From Anaerolineales bacterium UBA7227 (GTDB lineage: Bacteria; Chloroflexota; Anaerolineae; Anaerolineales; Villigracilaceae): a DNA stretch of 14,503 nt. Location of the stretch: positions 1-14,503 of the forward strand of contig DKTP01000150.1 of NCBI GenBank assembly GCA_002473085.1, in the 5' to 3' direction. Positions 1-5,992 of this stretch are shown in pieces. How positions within the stretch are numbered: position 1 is the stretch's first letter; every line of letters begins with the position of its first letter. A program made the translations under genes and the position numbers. A model generated the notes under the pieces. That model did no database searches, was not told the DNA's origin, and was given only the letters and a program-made list of their open reading frames with translations.

Positions 1-357
1 CATCACCACCGCGTCGGCGCTGGAGGGCAACATCCCGCCGGTGTGGATCAACGCGCATTGACCGGGCGCGAGGACGAGGTCCGCGGGCGCGCCCATGGGG
101 ATTTCGCCGATCAGGGTCAGGTACGCGGGCAGGGATTCGCTCGCGCCGAAGGTGTCGCTGGCGCGGACGGCGTAACCATCCACGGTGGAGCGCGGGAACT
201 CGGGGAGCGGATGCGGGGCGAGGATGTCTTCGGCGAGGACGCGGCCCAAAGCGAGGGACGAGTCCATCGAAACAGAATCAGGCAGAGGTCCCGCGAGATG
301 CGAGAGGAGGATGGCGCGGGCTTCGTCGGGCGGGAGGAGGGTCAGGAATTGAGGCAT
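1..357 (-). CDS. moeA: Molybdopterin molybdotransferase MoeA, N-terminal part (runs off window)
   Basis: MoeA inserts molybdate into adenylylated molybdopterin in the last step of molybdenum cofactor synthesis, in the cytoplasm. Only the first 119 codons are present, starting at the ATG at 357 on the minus strand; the family is usually about 400 residues. Seen directly: the MoeA N-terminal pattern with STVDGYAV at residues 57-64, where the Asp of the family's MDGYA motif is kept (D60), and a GQCALIHTGGMLPSSADAVV-type segment (99-118) matching the family's TGAPLPxGADAVV strand. The gene lies 42 nt downstream of the UbiA-like gene on the same strand, so co-transcription is possible. There is no clear Shine-Dalgarno: the leader is almost wholly an 8-nt tandem repeat. 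Identity is firm from the motifs. Whether the gene is intact beyond the edge cannot be seen. Confidence 0.9.
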   Translation of the reverse strand, partial: MPQFLTLLPPDEARAILLSHLAGPLPDSVSMDSSLALGRVLAEDILAPHPLPEFPRSTVDGYAVRASDTFGASESLPAYLTLIGEIPMGAPADLVLAPGQCALIHTGGMLPSSADAVVM

Positions 358-367
358 GGGCGGTCTC

Positions 368-399
368 GTAGTTGGGTAGTCGGGTAGTCGAGTGGTCGG
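368..399. repeat. 8-nt tandem repeat, four units, in the UbiA-moeA gap
   Basis: Four consecutive octamers of consensus GTAGTCGG (plus strand; one to two differences per unit) fill most of the 42 nt between the stop of the UbiA-like gene and the moeA start, so they form the 5' leader of moeA. The array abuts the UbiA stop codon. Confidence 0.75.
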
Positions 400-1260
400 T
401 CAGCGGAGGTAGAGAGAGAAGGCGAGGAGGTAGATGGTCAGGGCGAGGAGGGCGGCGGCTGCGACGGCGAGCGGCTTCCAAAGCGGACGCGCGCCCAGCG
501 CGAGGCTGCGGAGGAGGTAGATTTGAAAGATAGCAAAAGGCAGGGTGAGAAAAGCAGGCCAGATAAGGCGAAGGGAAATCCCGAAGAGCGGCGCGGCGGC
601 GAGGAGGAGGAAGGCGGCGAGGACGAGTCCGTGATGAAGCGGGATGGCGCGCTGCCAGCCGAGACGGGTGAGGAGCGTGAGACGTTCGTACTTGAGATCC
701 TCGGCGAAGGAGGGGAAGTCCAGCACGAGGAAGTAGGCCAGGGCGAGCGCGGTGACGGGGAGCGCGAGGATGGGGACGAGGCGATGGAAGTCCCCGGCCT
801 GGAGGACGAATCCGAGCAGCGGAGCCACGTAGCCGATGTGCGCGGCGAGGAGCAGTTCGCCGAAGCCGCGGCGGGCGAGACCGAGCGGCGGGACGGAATA
901 CGCGAAAAGGATGAAAAGCGAAAGCGCGAGGGCCGCGAATGCGGGGAGCGGAAGACGCTGGATGTGGTAGAGCCGATAAGCCAGCGCCGCGGCCGCGGCA
1001 AGCAGGCCGATGGAGACGACGAGGAGTCGGTCGCGCAGGTAGACGCGCTCGGCGTGAGGCTGTCCGGGGACGAGCGGTTCGTTGGCGGGACGAAAGACCT
1101 CGGCAAGCAGGTTCATGCTGGCGTGCGCGAGACAAATCCCTGCCAGGCCGAGAGCGAAGGCCGAAAGCGAGAAGGCCAGCCCGAGGTAGTCGGCAATGGC
1201 CGCGCCGAGGGAATAGGCGAGAGCGAGGAAGAAGAGGTGGAGAGGGCGGAGGAGGGTCAT
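400..1260 (-). CDS. UbiA-family membrane prenyltransferase with degenerate first Asp motif
   Basis: A 286-residue, strongly hydrophobic protein with about eight to nine predicted membrane helices, the size and layout of UbiA/MenA prenyltransferases, which attach a polyprenyl chain to an aromatic or other acceptor in the membrane. The second Asp-rich region is kept: D181 and D188 followed by KYERLTLLTRLG (190-201), matching the family's DxxxD-K-G-xxTLxxRLG. The central YSVPPLGL...GFGELLLA stretch (121-139) is also typical. The first motif, normally NDxxDxxxD, reads N50-LLA-E54-VFR-P58 before ANEPLVPG, so only N50 and an acidic E54 survive. That may mark a subfamily or altered metal-diphosphate binding. 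The ATG at 1260 has no Shine-Dalgarno; a heptamer repeat array lies directly upstream. The neighbour moeA gives no substrate hint, so I give no gene symbol. Confidence 0.82.
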   Translation of the reverse strand: MTLLRPLHLFFLALAYSLGAAIADYLGLAFSLSAFALGLAGICLAHASMNLLAEVFRPANEPLVPGQPHAERVYLRDRLLVVSIGLLAAAAALAYRLYHIQRLPLPAFAALALSLFILFAYSVPPLGLARRGFGELLLAAHIGYVAPLLGFVLQAGDFHRLVPILALPVTALALAYFLVLDFPSFAEDLKYERLTLLTRLGWQRAIPLHHGLVLAAFLLLAAAPLFGISLRLIWPAFLTLPFAIFQIYLLRSLALGARPLWKPLAVAAAALLALTIYLLAFSLYLR

Positions 1261-1266
1261 TGGTGG

Positions 1267-1322
1267 CAGTAAGCAGTGAGCAGTTAGCAGTGATCAGTGA
1301 TCAGTAAGCAGTGGGCAGTGGG
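1267..1322. repeat. 7-nt tandem repeat array (CAGTGAT type), eight units
   Basis: CAGT recurs exactly every 7 nt at 1267, 1274, 1281, 1288, 1295, 1302, 1309 and 1316, with a variable three-base tail (AAG, GAG, TAG, GAT, GAT, AAG, GGG, GGG). The array occupies nearly all of the 72-nt gap between the DinB-like stop and the UbiA start, and forms the UbiA leader. The same unit in the same orientation recurs at 9244-9292. Confidence 0.9.
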
Positions 1323-1332
1323 CGCGCGTTGG

Positions 1333-1806
1333 TTATTTTTTCAACGCTTTCTTGATATCGCGGTAGTGGATCTGGTTGTGCAGGTACAGCATCTTCACCA
1401 TCTCGCGGAGGGTGGTCTGTCCCAGAAACGGATGGCGGCCGGTCTTTTCGAGGTCAGATTCCTGCAACCCCGAAACCCACGTCACCGTGTCCGCGCGCAC
1501 GGATTTGTATTGCTCCAGCAATTCGGACGGGGACGCGTCTTTGGTCTTCTCCTGCTGGGAGGCGTTGTAGCGGTCAATCGAAAAATCGTCCGCCGCGCCC
1601 GCGCTGCCCAGCCGGATCTGCTCGAAGAGTTGAACCAGTCCGCGCTCGGATGTGACGAAGTGCGAAAGCACATTGCGGACGGTCCAGACCGTCCCCTCGG
1701 TGTAAACGTCCGTCCGCCAGTCGGCGTCCGTCAGCGCGGAGAAAATCTCGACAAAGCGTTCGCCCTCGGATTTAAGTTTATCGGCAAGTTCGGTCGGCTC
1801 GGACAT
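1333..1806 (-). CDS. DinB/YfiT-like four-helix metal-binding protein
   Basis: A 157-residue protein of the DinB/YfiT superfamily: four-helix bundles that bind a divalent metal through three histidines and often act as thiol-dependent transferases or have no known role. The likely metal ligands are H49 (in VLSHF) and H143 and H147 (in LHNQIHYRD), in the expected early-helix and last-helix positions. WTVRNVLSHF (41-50) is the usual family sequence around the first His. I chose the ATG at 1806 because AGGAG sits 5 nt upstream. An in-frame extension to 1866 would overlap the SDR gene and lacks such a site. The SDR gene ends 31 nt upstream, so the two are probably co-transcribed. The substrate cannot be told from sequence. 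Confidence 0.82.
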   Translation of the reverse strand: MSEPTELADKLKSEGERFVEIFSALTDADWRTDVYTEGTVWTVRNVLSHFVTSERGLVQLFEQIRLGSAGAADDFSIDRYNASQQEKTKDASPSELLEQYKSVRADTVTWVSGLQESDLEKTGRHPFLGQTTLREMVKMLYLHNQIHYRDIKKALKK

Positions 1807-1811
1807 GGCTT

Positions 1812-1816
1812 CTCCT
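1812..1816 (-). promoter_or_regulatory. Ribosome binding site AGGAG of the DinB-like gene
   Basis: AGGAG on the minus strand, 5 nt before the ATG at 1806. It decides this start over the longer reading frame. Confidence 0.75.
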
Positions 1817-1837
1817 GGTAAATGGTAATTGGCGATT
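1817..1837. repeat. Three-unit 7-nt repeat (GGTAATT type) in the SDR-DinB gap
   Basis: Three consecutive heptamers of consensus GGTAATT (first reads GGTAAAT, third GGCGATT). They lie exactly between the SDR stop codon (1838-1840) and the DinB ribosome binding site. A short degenerate array, but its period and position match the other heptamer arrays here. Confidence 0.55.
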
Positions 1838-2569
1838 TCAAACAAGGGAGTAACCCCCATCCACAACGATCGTCTGTCCAGTGACGTACTCGTTCCTGAC
1901 GAGGAATTCGAGCGCGGACGCGATCTCCTCGCCGCGCGCGGGACGTTGGAGCGGCAGCCGCGCCGTCAGCCGCTCCCACACCTCGGGCGTAACCGCGTCC
2001 GACGGGTAGACGAGTCCCGGCGCGATGGCGTTGACGCGGATGGACGGCGCGAACGCCCGCGCCAACACTTTGGTCAACGACTCGAGCGCGGACTTGCTGA
2101 CCGTGTACGCCGGGTAGCGGCTCCACGCCTTCTGCGCGCCGATGTCGCTCACGTTGACGATCAGTCCGCCGGAGGTCATCAGCCGCGCGGCCGCTTGCGC
2201 CATCAGGAACGGCGCGCGCAGGTTCAGGTTCAGGGCGGAATCCCAGTCTTCGAGGGTCAGGTCGCGCGGATGTCCCGCCGACATGACGGCCGCGGAGTTC
2301 ACCAGAACTCGAAGGATGAAGGCTGAAGGCCGAAGGATGAATGTTATTTGCTCGAAGATGGAGTGAACTTCTTCGGGGTTGGAAAGATCGGCTTTCAAAA
2401 GATGCGCCTGCCTGCCCAACGCTTCGATCTCGGCTTTCACGCGTCGGGCGTCGTCTTCGGCGGAGTGAAAATGCAGGAGGATGTCATAGTCCATGCGCGC
2501 GAGCGACAGGGCAAAGTCCCTGCCGAGCCGATGCGCGCCGCCGGTGACGAGGGCGAAGGAACGGGTCAT
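1838..2569 (-). CDS. Short-chain dehydrogenase/reductase (SDR) with an in-frame repeat insertion
   Basis: A 243-residue classical SDR, an NAD(P)H-dependent oxidoreductase with a Rossmann fold. Seen: cofactor loop TGGAHRLG (9-16), NSAA (91-94) in place of the usual NNAG, catalytic S141 in NVSD, Y155-TVS-K159, and the C-terminal TGQTIVVDGGYSLV typical of the family. The TGGAHRLGR loop and short length recall pteridine-reductase/FolM-like SDRs, but the substrate is not assignable. Residues 76-87 (TFILRPSAFILR), just before the strand that carries VLVNSAA, are encoded by a GAAGGAT heptamer repeat and replace the usual helix-end/loop sequence. There is no Shine-Dalgarno; TTTAAT sits 6 nt before the ATG, so leaderless translation is possible. 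It lies 87 nt downstream of proline dehydrogenase. Confidence 0.9.
   Translation of the reverse strand: MTRSFALVTGGAHRLGRDFALSLARMDYDILLHFHSAEDDARRVKAEIEALGRQAHLLKADLSNPEEVHSIFEQITFILRPSAFILRVLVNSAAVMSAGHPRDLTLEDWDSALNLNLRAPFLMAQAAARLMTSGGLIVNVSDIGAQKAWSRYPAYTVSKSALESLTKVLARAFAPSIRVNAIAPGLVYPSDAVTPEVWERLTARLPLQRPARGEEIASALEFLVRNEYVTGQTIVVDGGYSLV
2311..2341. repeat. 7-nt repeat (GAAGGAT type) inside the SDR coding region
   Basis: Four tandem heptamers, GAAGGAT, GAAGGCT, GAAGGCC and GAAGGAT, plus a partial fifth GAA, on the plus strand. Read on the minus strand in the SDR frame they encode a quasi-repeated FILRPSAFILR peptide (within residues 76-87) with no counterpart in the usual SDR pattern at this point. 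Confidence 0.85.
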
Positions 2570-2575
2570 GGGGTA

Positions 2576-2581
2576 ATTAAA
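2576..2581 (-). promoter_or_regulatory. Candidate -10 (TTTAAT) 6 nt upstream of the SDR start; possible leaderless promoter
   Basis: TTTAAT on the minus strand is followed by TACCCC and then the SDR ATG. Spacing and flank match TATAAT-CACCCC-ATG at 5266-5280. No convincing -35 hexamer is visible. Confidence 0.35.
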
Positions 2582-2597
2582 CCACAGAAACGCCGAA

Positions 2598-2652
2598 ACC
2601 CGTTTCCCGACGGGAGAACGGGTTGCAGGGATTGTCCGTCCGCGGGACGGAC
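2598..2652 (-). terminator. Two adjacent hairpins downstream of proline dehydrogenase
   Basis: In minus-strand order, the first hairpin has perfect 8-bp arms (GTCCGTCC, 2634-2641, and GGACGGAC, 2645-2652) and a 3-nt loop, starting 4 nt after the proline dehydrogenase stop. The second (2598-2623) pairs ACCCGTT with AACGGGT around an inner TCCC/GGGA stem, with one bulged base. It is followed by a moderately T-rich stretch, not a strong T-run. It may be a terminator, an mRNA-end stabiliser, or a dispersed palindromic repeat copy. Confidence 0.45.
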
Positions 2653-2656
2653 GCGC

Positions 2657-3619
2657 TTATCCTTTGAAGAAATTCGAGATGAAGAACCAGATGTTCGCCG
2701 GCCGCTCCGCCAGCCGCCGCATGAAGTACGGATACCAATGCGTGCCAAAGGGGACGTACACGCGCACGGGGTATCCGTCCTTTGCCAGTTTCTCCTGCAA
2801 ATCGCGGCGGATGCCGTAGAGCATTTGGAATTCCAGCCCGTCTTTGGGGAGGCCGACTTTGTTCGCGTACGAGACGGTAAACTCGATGCGCTTTTCGTCG
2901 TGCGTGGCGATCACGGGGATGGGCGGGACGCGTCCGTCTTCGCTCAATTTCGAACGGTCCGCGAGGGAGGCGTCAATCAGCAGCCGCGTCAACAGGTCGT
3001 AGTTGGCGTCCACGTCCGCCTTCTTCGGGAAGGCTTTTTCGGGCGGTTCCTTGTACGCGCCCTTGACCAGCCGGATGGTGGTCTTGTTCGCGAGCAGGGC
3101 TTTCGTATCCGCCTCGGCGCGGTAGAGATAGGACTGCACCGCCATGCCGAAGTGACGGTTCGTGAAGCCGCGCTCCAGCATGGACTGGTAAATGGCGAGC
3201 GTCGTGTCGGTGTAGGGCGTGTCTTCAATATCAATGCGGATGAAGTTGCCGTGTTCCCTGGCGCGCTGGAGGATGCGCTGGAGGTTCTCGCGGCAGACCG
3301 ATTCGTCCAGCCCCATGCCGATCTGCGTCAGTTTGATGGAGACGTTGGCGCGCACGCCCGCCATTTCGATTTCGTCCAGGATCGCCAGGATATCCTGCGT
3401 AGCCTGGGCAGCCTCGTCGGCCGTGGAGGTATGCTCTCCGAGATGGTCGAGCGTGGCGTTGACTCCTTTGGCGTTCAGGTCGCGGACGACGCGGACGGCA
3501 TCCTCCGTCTTTTCCCCCGCCACAAAGCGGGAGGCCGCCTTCCACGCGAACGACCAGCCCGTCACAATGTTCTGCGCCCACTGCGCCTTGGAAAGATAGA
3601 TCAGAAAGGAGCGAAGCAT
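2657..3619 (-). CDS. Proline dehydrogenase (FAD-dependent, monofunctional)
   Basis: A 320-residue PRODH-family enzyme that oxidises L-proline to delta-1-pyrroline-5-carboxylate with FAD, feeding electrons to the membrane quinone pool. The length fits the monofunctional bacterial type rather than bifunctional PutA. Barrel motifs in order: TLDHLGE (56-62), SIKLTQIG (94-101), RIDIED (128-133), QSYLYR (162-167), RLVKGAYKE (183-191), IATHD (237-241), EFQMLYGIR (263-271), and a C-terminal RVYVPFG...YFMRRLAERPAN block whose RRxxERPAN helix is the proline-binding signature. The ATG at 3619 is preceded by AAGGA with 7-nt spacing. It is first in the minus-strand block and faces a divergent promoter region. 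No P5C dehydrogenase is present in the window. Confidence 0.93.
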   Translation of the reverse strand: MLRSFLIYLSKAQWAQNIVTGWSFAWKAASRFVAGEKTEDAVRVVRDLNAKGVNATLDHLGEHTSTADEAAQATQDILAILDEIEMAGVRANVSIKLTQIGMGLDESVCRENLQRILQRAREHGNFIRIDIEDTPYTDTTLAIYQSMLERGFTNRHFGMAVQSYLYRAEADTKALLANKTTIRLVKGAYKEPPEKAFPKKADVDANYDLLTRLLIDASLADRSKLSEDGRVPPIPVIATHDEKRIEFTVSYANKVGLPKDGLEFQMLYGIRRDLQEKLAKDGYPVRVYVPFGTHWYPYFMRRLAERPANIWFFISNFFKG

Positions 3620-3645
3620 GTCTCATTCCTTATCGTTGGATTTTC

Positions 3646-3659
3646 CTGCCGCCTGCCGC
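3646..3659. repeat. Two-unit 7-nt repeat (CTGCCGC) in the proline dehydrogenase leader
   Basis: Two identical heptamers CTGCCGC followed by a partial CTT. They are too few to be significant alone, but have the same period and leader position as the other arrays in this window. Confidence 0.45.
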
Positions 3660-3664
3660 CTTCC

Positions 3665-3673
3665 ATTCTAGCA
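3665..3673 (-). promoter_or_regulatory. Candidate extended -10 promoter for proline dehydrogenase
   Basis: On the minus strand TGC-TAGAAT matches an extended -10 (TGn followed by a -10-like hexamer), about 45 nt upstream of the ATG at 3619. No good -35 is seen, as is common for extended -10 promoters. Confidence 0.35.
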
Positions 3674-3692
3674 CAACTCCCCCCAGTGAATA

Positions 3693-3701
3693 TGTTATAC
3701 T
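3693..3701 (+). promoter_or_regulatory. Candidate extended -10 promoter for the serine hydrolase gene
   Basis: TGT-TATACT, an extended -10 with a hexamer close to TATAAT, lies 31 nt before the ATG at 3733. That predicts a leader of about 25 nt. No clear -35. It diverges from the proline dehydrogenase promoter candidate. Confidence 0.4.
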
Positions 3702-3732
3702 TTTTCGTGACATTCGTCATGCTTTGGTGAGA

Positions 3733-5223
3733 ATGAAAAGCCGAAACTTCCCCCTGATCTTACGCGGTATTTCCGCCCTGTTCCTCAGCGCCGCCGTCAT
3801 CCTGACCATCGTCTCCCTCGTCGGCTACAGCCGCCAGCGGAACAGTTACCCCGCCGGGATGACCATCGCCGGAGTCCCGGTCGGCGGCGTGGACCCGGCC
3901 ACGGCCTCCCAGCGCGTCCTGCAAGTCTATACCTCGCCGGTCATGGTGGAGTACCTGGGATCGAACATCCTCATCACGCCCAGCCAGGTCGGATTCCAGG
4001 TGAACATGGACGCCATGCTCGCCGCCGCAGACCTGACCCGCACCGGCGCTTCCTTCTGGGGCGGATTCTGGGACTACCTCTGGAACCGTCCGCCCGCCGC
4101 GGCCGACGTCCCGCTCGTCTCCGAACTCTCGGAAGCGCGCCTGCGCGACTACCTCCAGAACGAGATCGCCCTCCGCTACGACACGCCTCCCGCCCCGGCC
4201 CAGCCGATTCCCGGCACCACCAACTTCCTGCCCGGCGCGCCCGGCCAGACCCTCGACGTGGAGCGCGCCGTCACCCTCATCGAAGACGCCCTGCGCTCCC
4301 CCTCCAGCCGCGCCGTCGCGCTGACCTCCATCCGCACGGCCGCGGCGCATCCCACCCTCGACAATCTCGAAATCCTGCTCAAACAGATCATCCAGCTCAA
4401 CGACTTCGACGGCCTCGTCGGCCTGTACATGCTCGACCTGCAAACTGGACAGGAGATCCACTTCGCCGAGAACGCCGGCCAGCCGATCTCCGTCCAACCC
4501 GACGTGGCCTTTACCGCCTCCTCCACCGCCAAGATTCCCATCATGATCTCGTACTACAGCCAGTTCGGCGCGGCCGCCCTCGACCAAAAGACTCTCGACG
4601 CGATGGTAGACATGATCCGCCGCTCCGAAAACCCGCCCGCGGATAAATTCATGGCCGCGCTGGACGAGAACCGCGGTCCGCTCCTCGTCACCGAAAAGAT
4701 GAAAGCCCTCGGCCTTGAAAACACCTTCATGGCGGGCTATTTCTATCAGGGCGCGCCCCTGCTCCAGAGAATGACCACGCCCTCCAACTCGCGCGTCGAC
4801 GTGAGCGCCAACCCCGACGACTACAACCAGACCACGCCCTCGGACATGGGTATATTACTCGAAGACCTCTACCAATGCGCGGACAAGAACGGCGGCGCGC
4901 TGATGGCCGTCTTCCCCGGCAAGATCAGCCAGCAGGTCTGCCAGCAGATGATCGAGATCCTCGTGCAGGACAAACTCGGCGCGCTCCTGCAGGCGGGCGT
5001 CCCCGAAGGGACGCGCATCGCCCACAAGCACGGCTGGATCACCAACAACGCGGGCGTCATCAACAACGTCAGCGACGCGGCCATCGTCTACTCGCCGGGC
5101 GGCAACTACGTCATCGCGGTCTACACCTATCACCCCGTCCAGATCGTCTTCGACAACGCCAACAAACTCTTCGGCCAGATCTCGCAAGCCGTCTACAATT
5201 ATTTCAACGTATCGACACAGTAA
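3733..5223 (+). CDS. Membrane-anchored/exported serine hydrolase: VanW-associated domain plus class A beta-lactamase-like domain
   Basis: A 496-residue envelope protein. Residues 8-32 form a membrane anchor or uncleaved signal. GMTIAGVPVGGVDPATA (42-58) starts a domain like the putative peptidoglycan-binding repeat found with VanW/YoaR. From about 215 the fold resembles class A beta-lactamases and related serine hydrolases: S264-TA-K267 (SxxK), S297-E-N299 in the SDN position, TTPSDMGILL (366-375) like the segment after the omega loop, and K431-H-G433 in the KTG position. SxxK to SEN is only 33 residues, against about 60 in class A enzymes, and no Glu lies in residues 345-365 where the deacylating Glu166 equivalent would be. 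True beta-lactamase activity is therefore doubtful; peptidoglycan-directed or unknown activity is more likely. I chose the ATG at 3733 over TTG 3724 or GTG 3727, because the anchor begins cleanly there. Confidence 0.82.
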   Translation: MKSRNFPLILRGISALFLSAAVILTIVSLVGYSRQRNSYPAGMTIAGVPVGGVDPATASQRVLQVYTSPVMVEYLGSNILITPSQVGFQVNMDAMLAAADLTRTGASFWGGFWDYLWNRPPAAADVPLVSELSEARLRDYLQNEIALRYDTPPAPAQPIPGTTNFLPGAPGQTLDVERAVTLIEDALRSPSSRAVALTSIRTAAAHPTLDNLEILLKQIIQLNDFDGLVGLYMLDLQTGQEIHFAENAGQPISVQPDVAFTASSTAKIPIMISYYSQFGAAALDQKTLDAMVDMIRRSENPPADKFMAALDENRGPLLVTEKMKALGLENTFMAGYFYQGAPLLQRMTTPSNSRVDVSANPDDYNQTTPSDMGILLEDLYQCADKNGGALMAVFPGKISQQVCQQMIEILVQDKLGALLQAGVPEGTRIAHKHGWITNNAGVINNVSDAAIVYSPGGNYVIAVYTYHPVQIVFDNANKLFGQISQAVYNYFNVSTQ

Positions 5224-5227
5224 CGCG

Positions 5228-5266
5228 CAGAAACCAGGTTTCTTCGAGAAACCTGGTTTCTGTTTT
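5228..5266 (+). terminator. Perfect 16-bp hairpin with T-run after the serine hydrolase gene
   Basis: Arms at 5228-5243 (CAGAAACCAGGTTTCT) and 5247-5262 are perfectly complementary around a 3-nt TCG loop, followed by TTTT (5263-5266). It starts 4 nt after the stop codon and fits an intrinsic terminator. The symmetric AGAAACC/GGTTTCT sequence may also be a dispersed palindromic repeat. The T-run overlaps the next gene's candidate -10. Confidence 0.7.
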
Positions 5267-5271
5267 ATAAT
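5266..5271 (+). promoter_or_regulatory. Candidate -10 (TATAAT) 6 nt before the zinc-ribbon gene start
   Basis: A perfect TATAAT lies 6 nt before the ATG at 5278 with no Shine-Dalgarno between, as expected for a leaderless transcript. The upstream hexamer at about 17-nt spacing (TTCGAG) is a poor -35. Confidence 0.45.
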
Positions 5272-5277
5272 CACCCC

Positions 5278-5979
5278 ATGAGCGCTGCCCTCGGACTATA
5301 CCGCCTCCAGCAGATAGACACGCAAATGGACCGGGCGCGCGCCCGCCTCGAAGCCATCCGCGCCGCGCTCGACAACGACGCGGAACTGCGCGCCGCCTCC
5401 GAACGCCTCGCCGCGGCGGAGGAAACGCGTCGGGAAACCGAACGCGCCCAACGTCAGGCCGAAGCGGAAGCCCAGTCCCAGCGCATCAAGATCGAGCAGA
5501 CCGAATCCAGTCTATACAGCGGCGCGGTCCGCAATCCAAAGGAACTTCAGGATTTGCAGCACGAAGCGGCCTCGCTGAAAAAATATCTCGCCACGCTGGA
5601 AGACCGCCTGCTCGAAGCCATGCTGGCGAACGACGACGCCGGCGCATCCCTGACCGAGGCGCGGGCCGCGCTGACCGGAGTCGAATCCCGCCTCGGCGCC
5701 CAGGCCCGCGACCTGACGCGCGAACGCGAGACCCTGGCGCGCAGCCTCGAGCGTCTGGAGGCCGAACGCAAAGCCGCAGGCGCGCCGCTCGAAGCCTCCA
5801 TCCTCGACCAATACGACGCCCTGCGCCGCGACAAGCGCGGGGTGGCCGTCGCCGTCATCAGCGACGGGGCTTGCGCGGCCTGCGGGACCACGCTCACGCC
5901 CGCGCAACAGCAGACCGTGCGCGTCAGCCGCGAGATCGCGCGCTGTCCCACCTGCGCGCGCATCCTTTTCACGGATTGA
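5278..5979 (+). CDS. Coiled-coil protein with C-terminal C4 zinc ribbon (DUF164/zf-RING_7 type)
   Basis: A 233-residue protein of the widespread C4-type zinc ribbon family related to Helicobacter HP0958. Residues 10-180 are a long charged, Ala/Glu/Arg-rich helical region with heptad character, predicted as an antiparallel coiled coil. The C-terminal ribbon has C199-x2-C202 and C223-x2-C226, in ACAACGTTLTPAQQQ and RCPTCARILF. Family proteins bind nucleic acid or act as adaptors; the exact role is not established in most phyla. The NACHT-like gene starts 13 nt after the stop, so the two are probably one transcript. The start lacks a Shine-Dalgarno and follows TATAAT by 6 nt. Codon use matches its neighbours. 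Confidence 0.85.
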   Translation: MSAALGLYRLQQIDTQMDRARARLEAIRAALDNDAELRAASERLAAAEETRRETERAQRQAEAEAQSQRIKIEQTESSLYSGAVRNPKELQDLQHEAASLKKYLATLEDRLLEAMLANDDAGASLTEARAALTGVESRLGAQARDLTRERETLARSLERLEAERKAAGAPLEASILDQYDALRRDKRGVAVAVISDGACAACGTTLTPAQQQTVRVSREIARCPTCARILFTD

Positions 5980-5992
5980 TCCAAACTGGGAC

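Noticed and set aside
523..1272. Plus-strand open frame antisense to the UbiA-like gene
   Set aside because: The translation is low-complexity Glu/Gly/Arg, whereas the minus strand encodes membrane helices with a UbiA second motif.
1267..1322. Possible CRISPR or integron-like array
   Set aside because: Units are 7 nt with no spacers of constant length and no cas genes are nearby, so this is a simple tandem repeat.
1806..1866. N-terminal extension of the DinB-like protein to the ATG at 1866
   Set aside because: It would overlap the SDR coding region, read through a heptamer repeat, and ignore the AGGAG placed correctly for the ATG at 1806.
2348..3730. Long plus-strand open frame (460 codons) antisense to proline dehydrogenase
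   Set aside because: It is a composition artefact of high-GC codon use opposite a gene with clear PRODH motifs. The translation is rich in Arg/Gly/Val/Asp with no recognisable domain.
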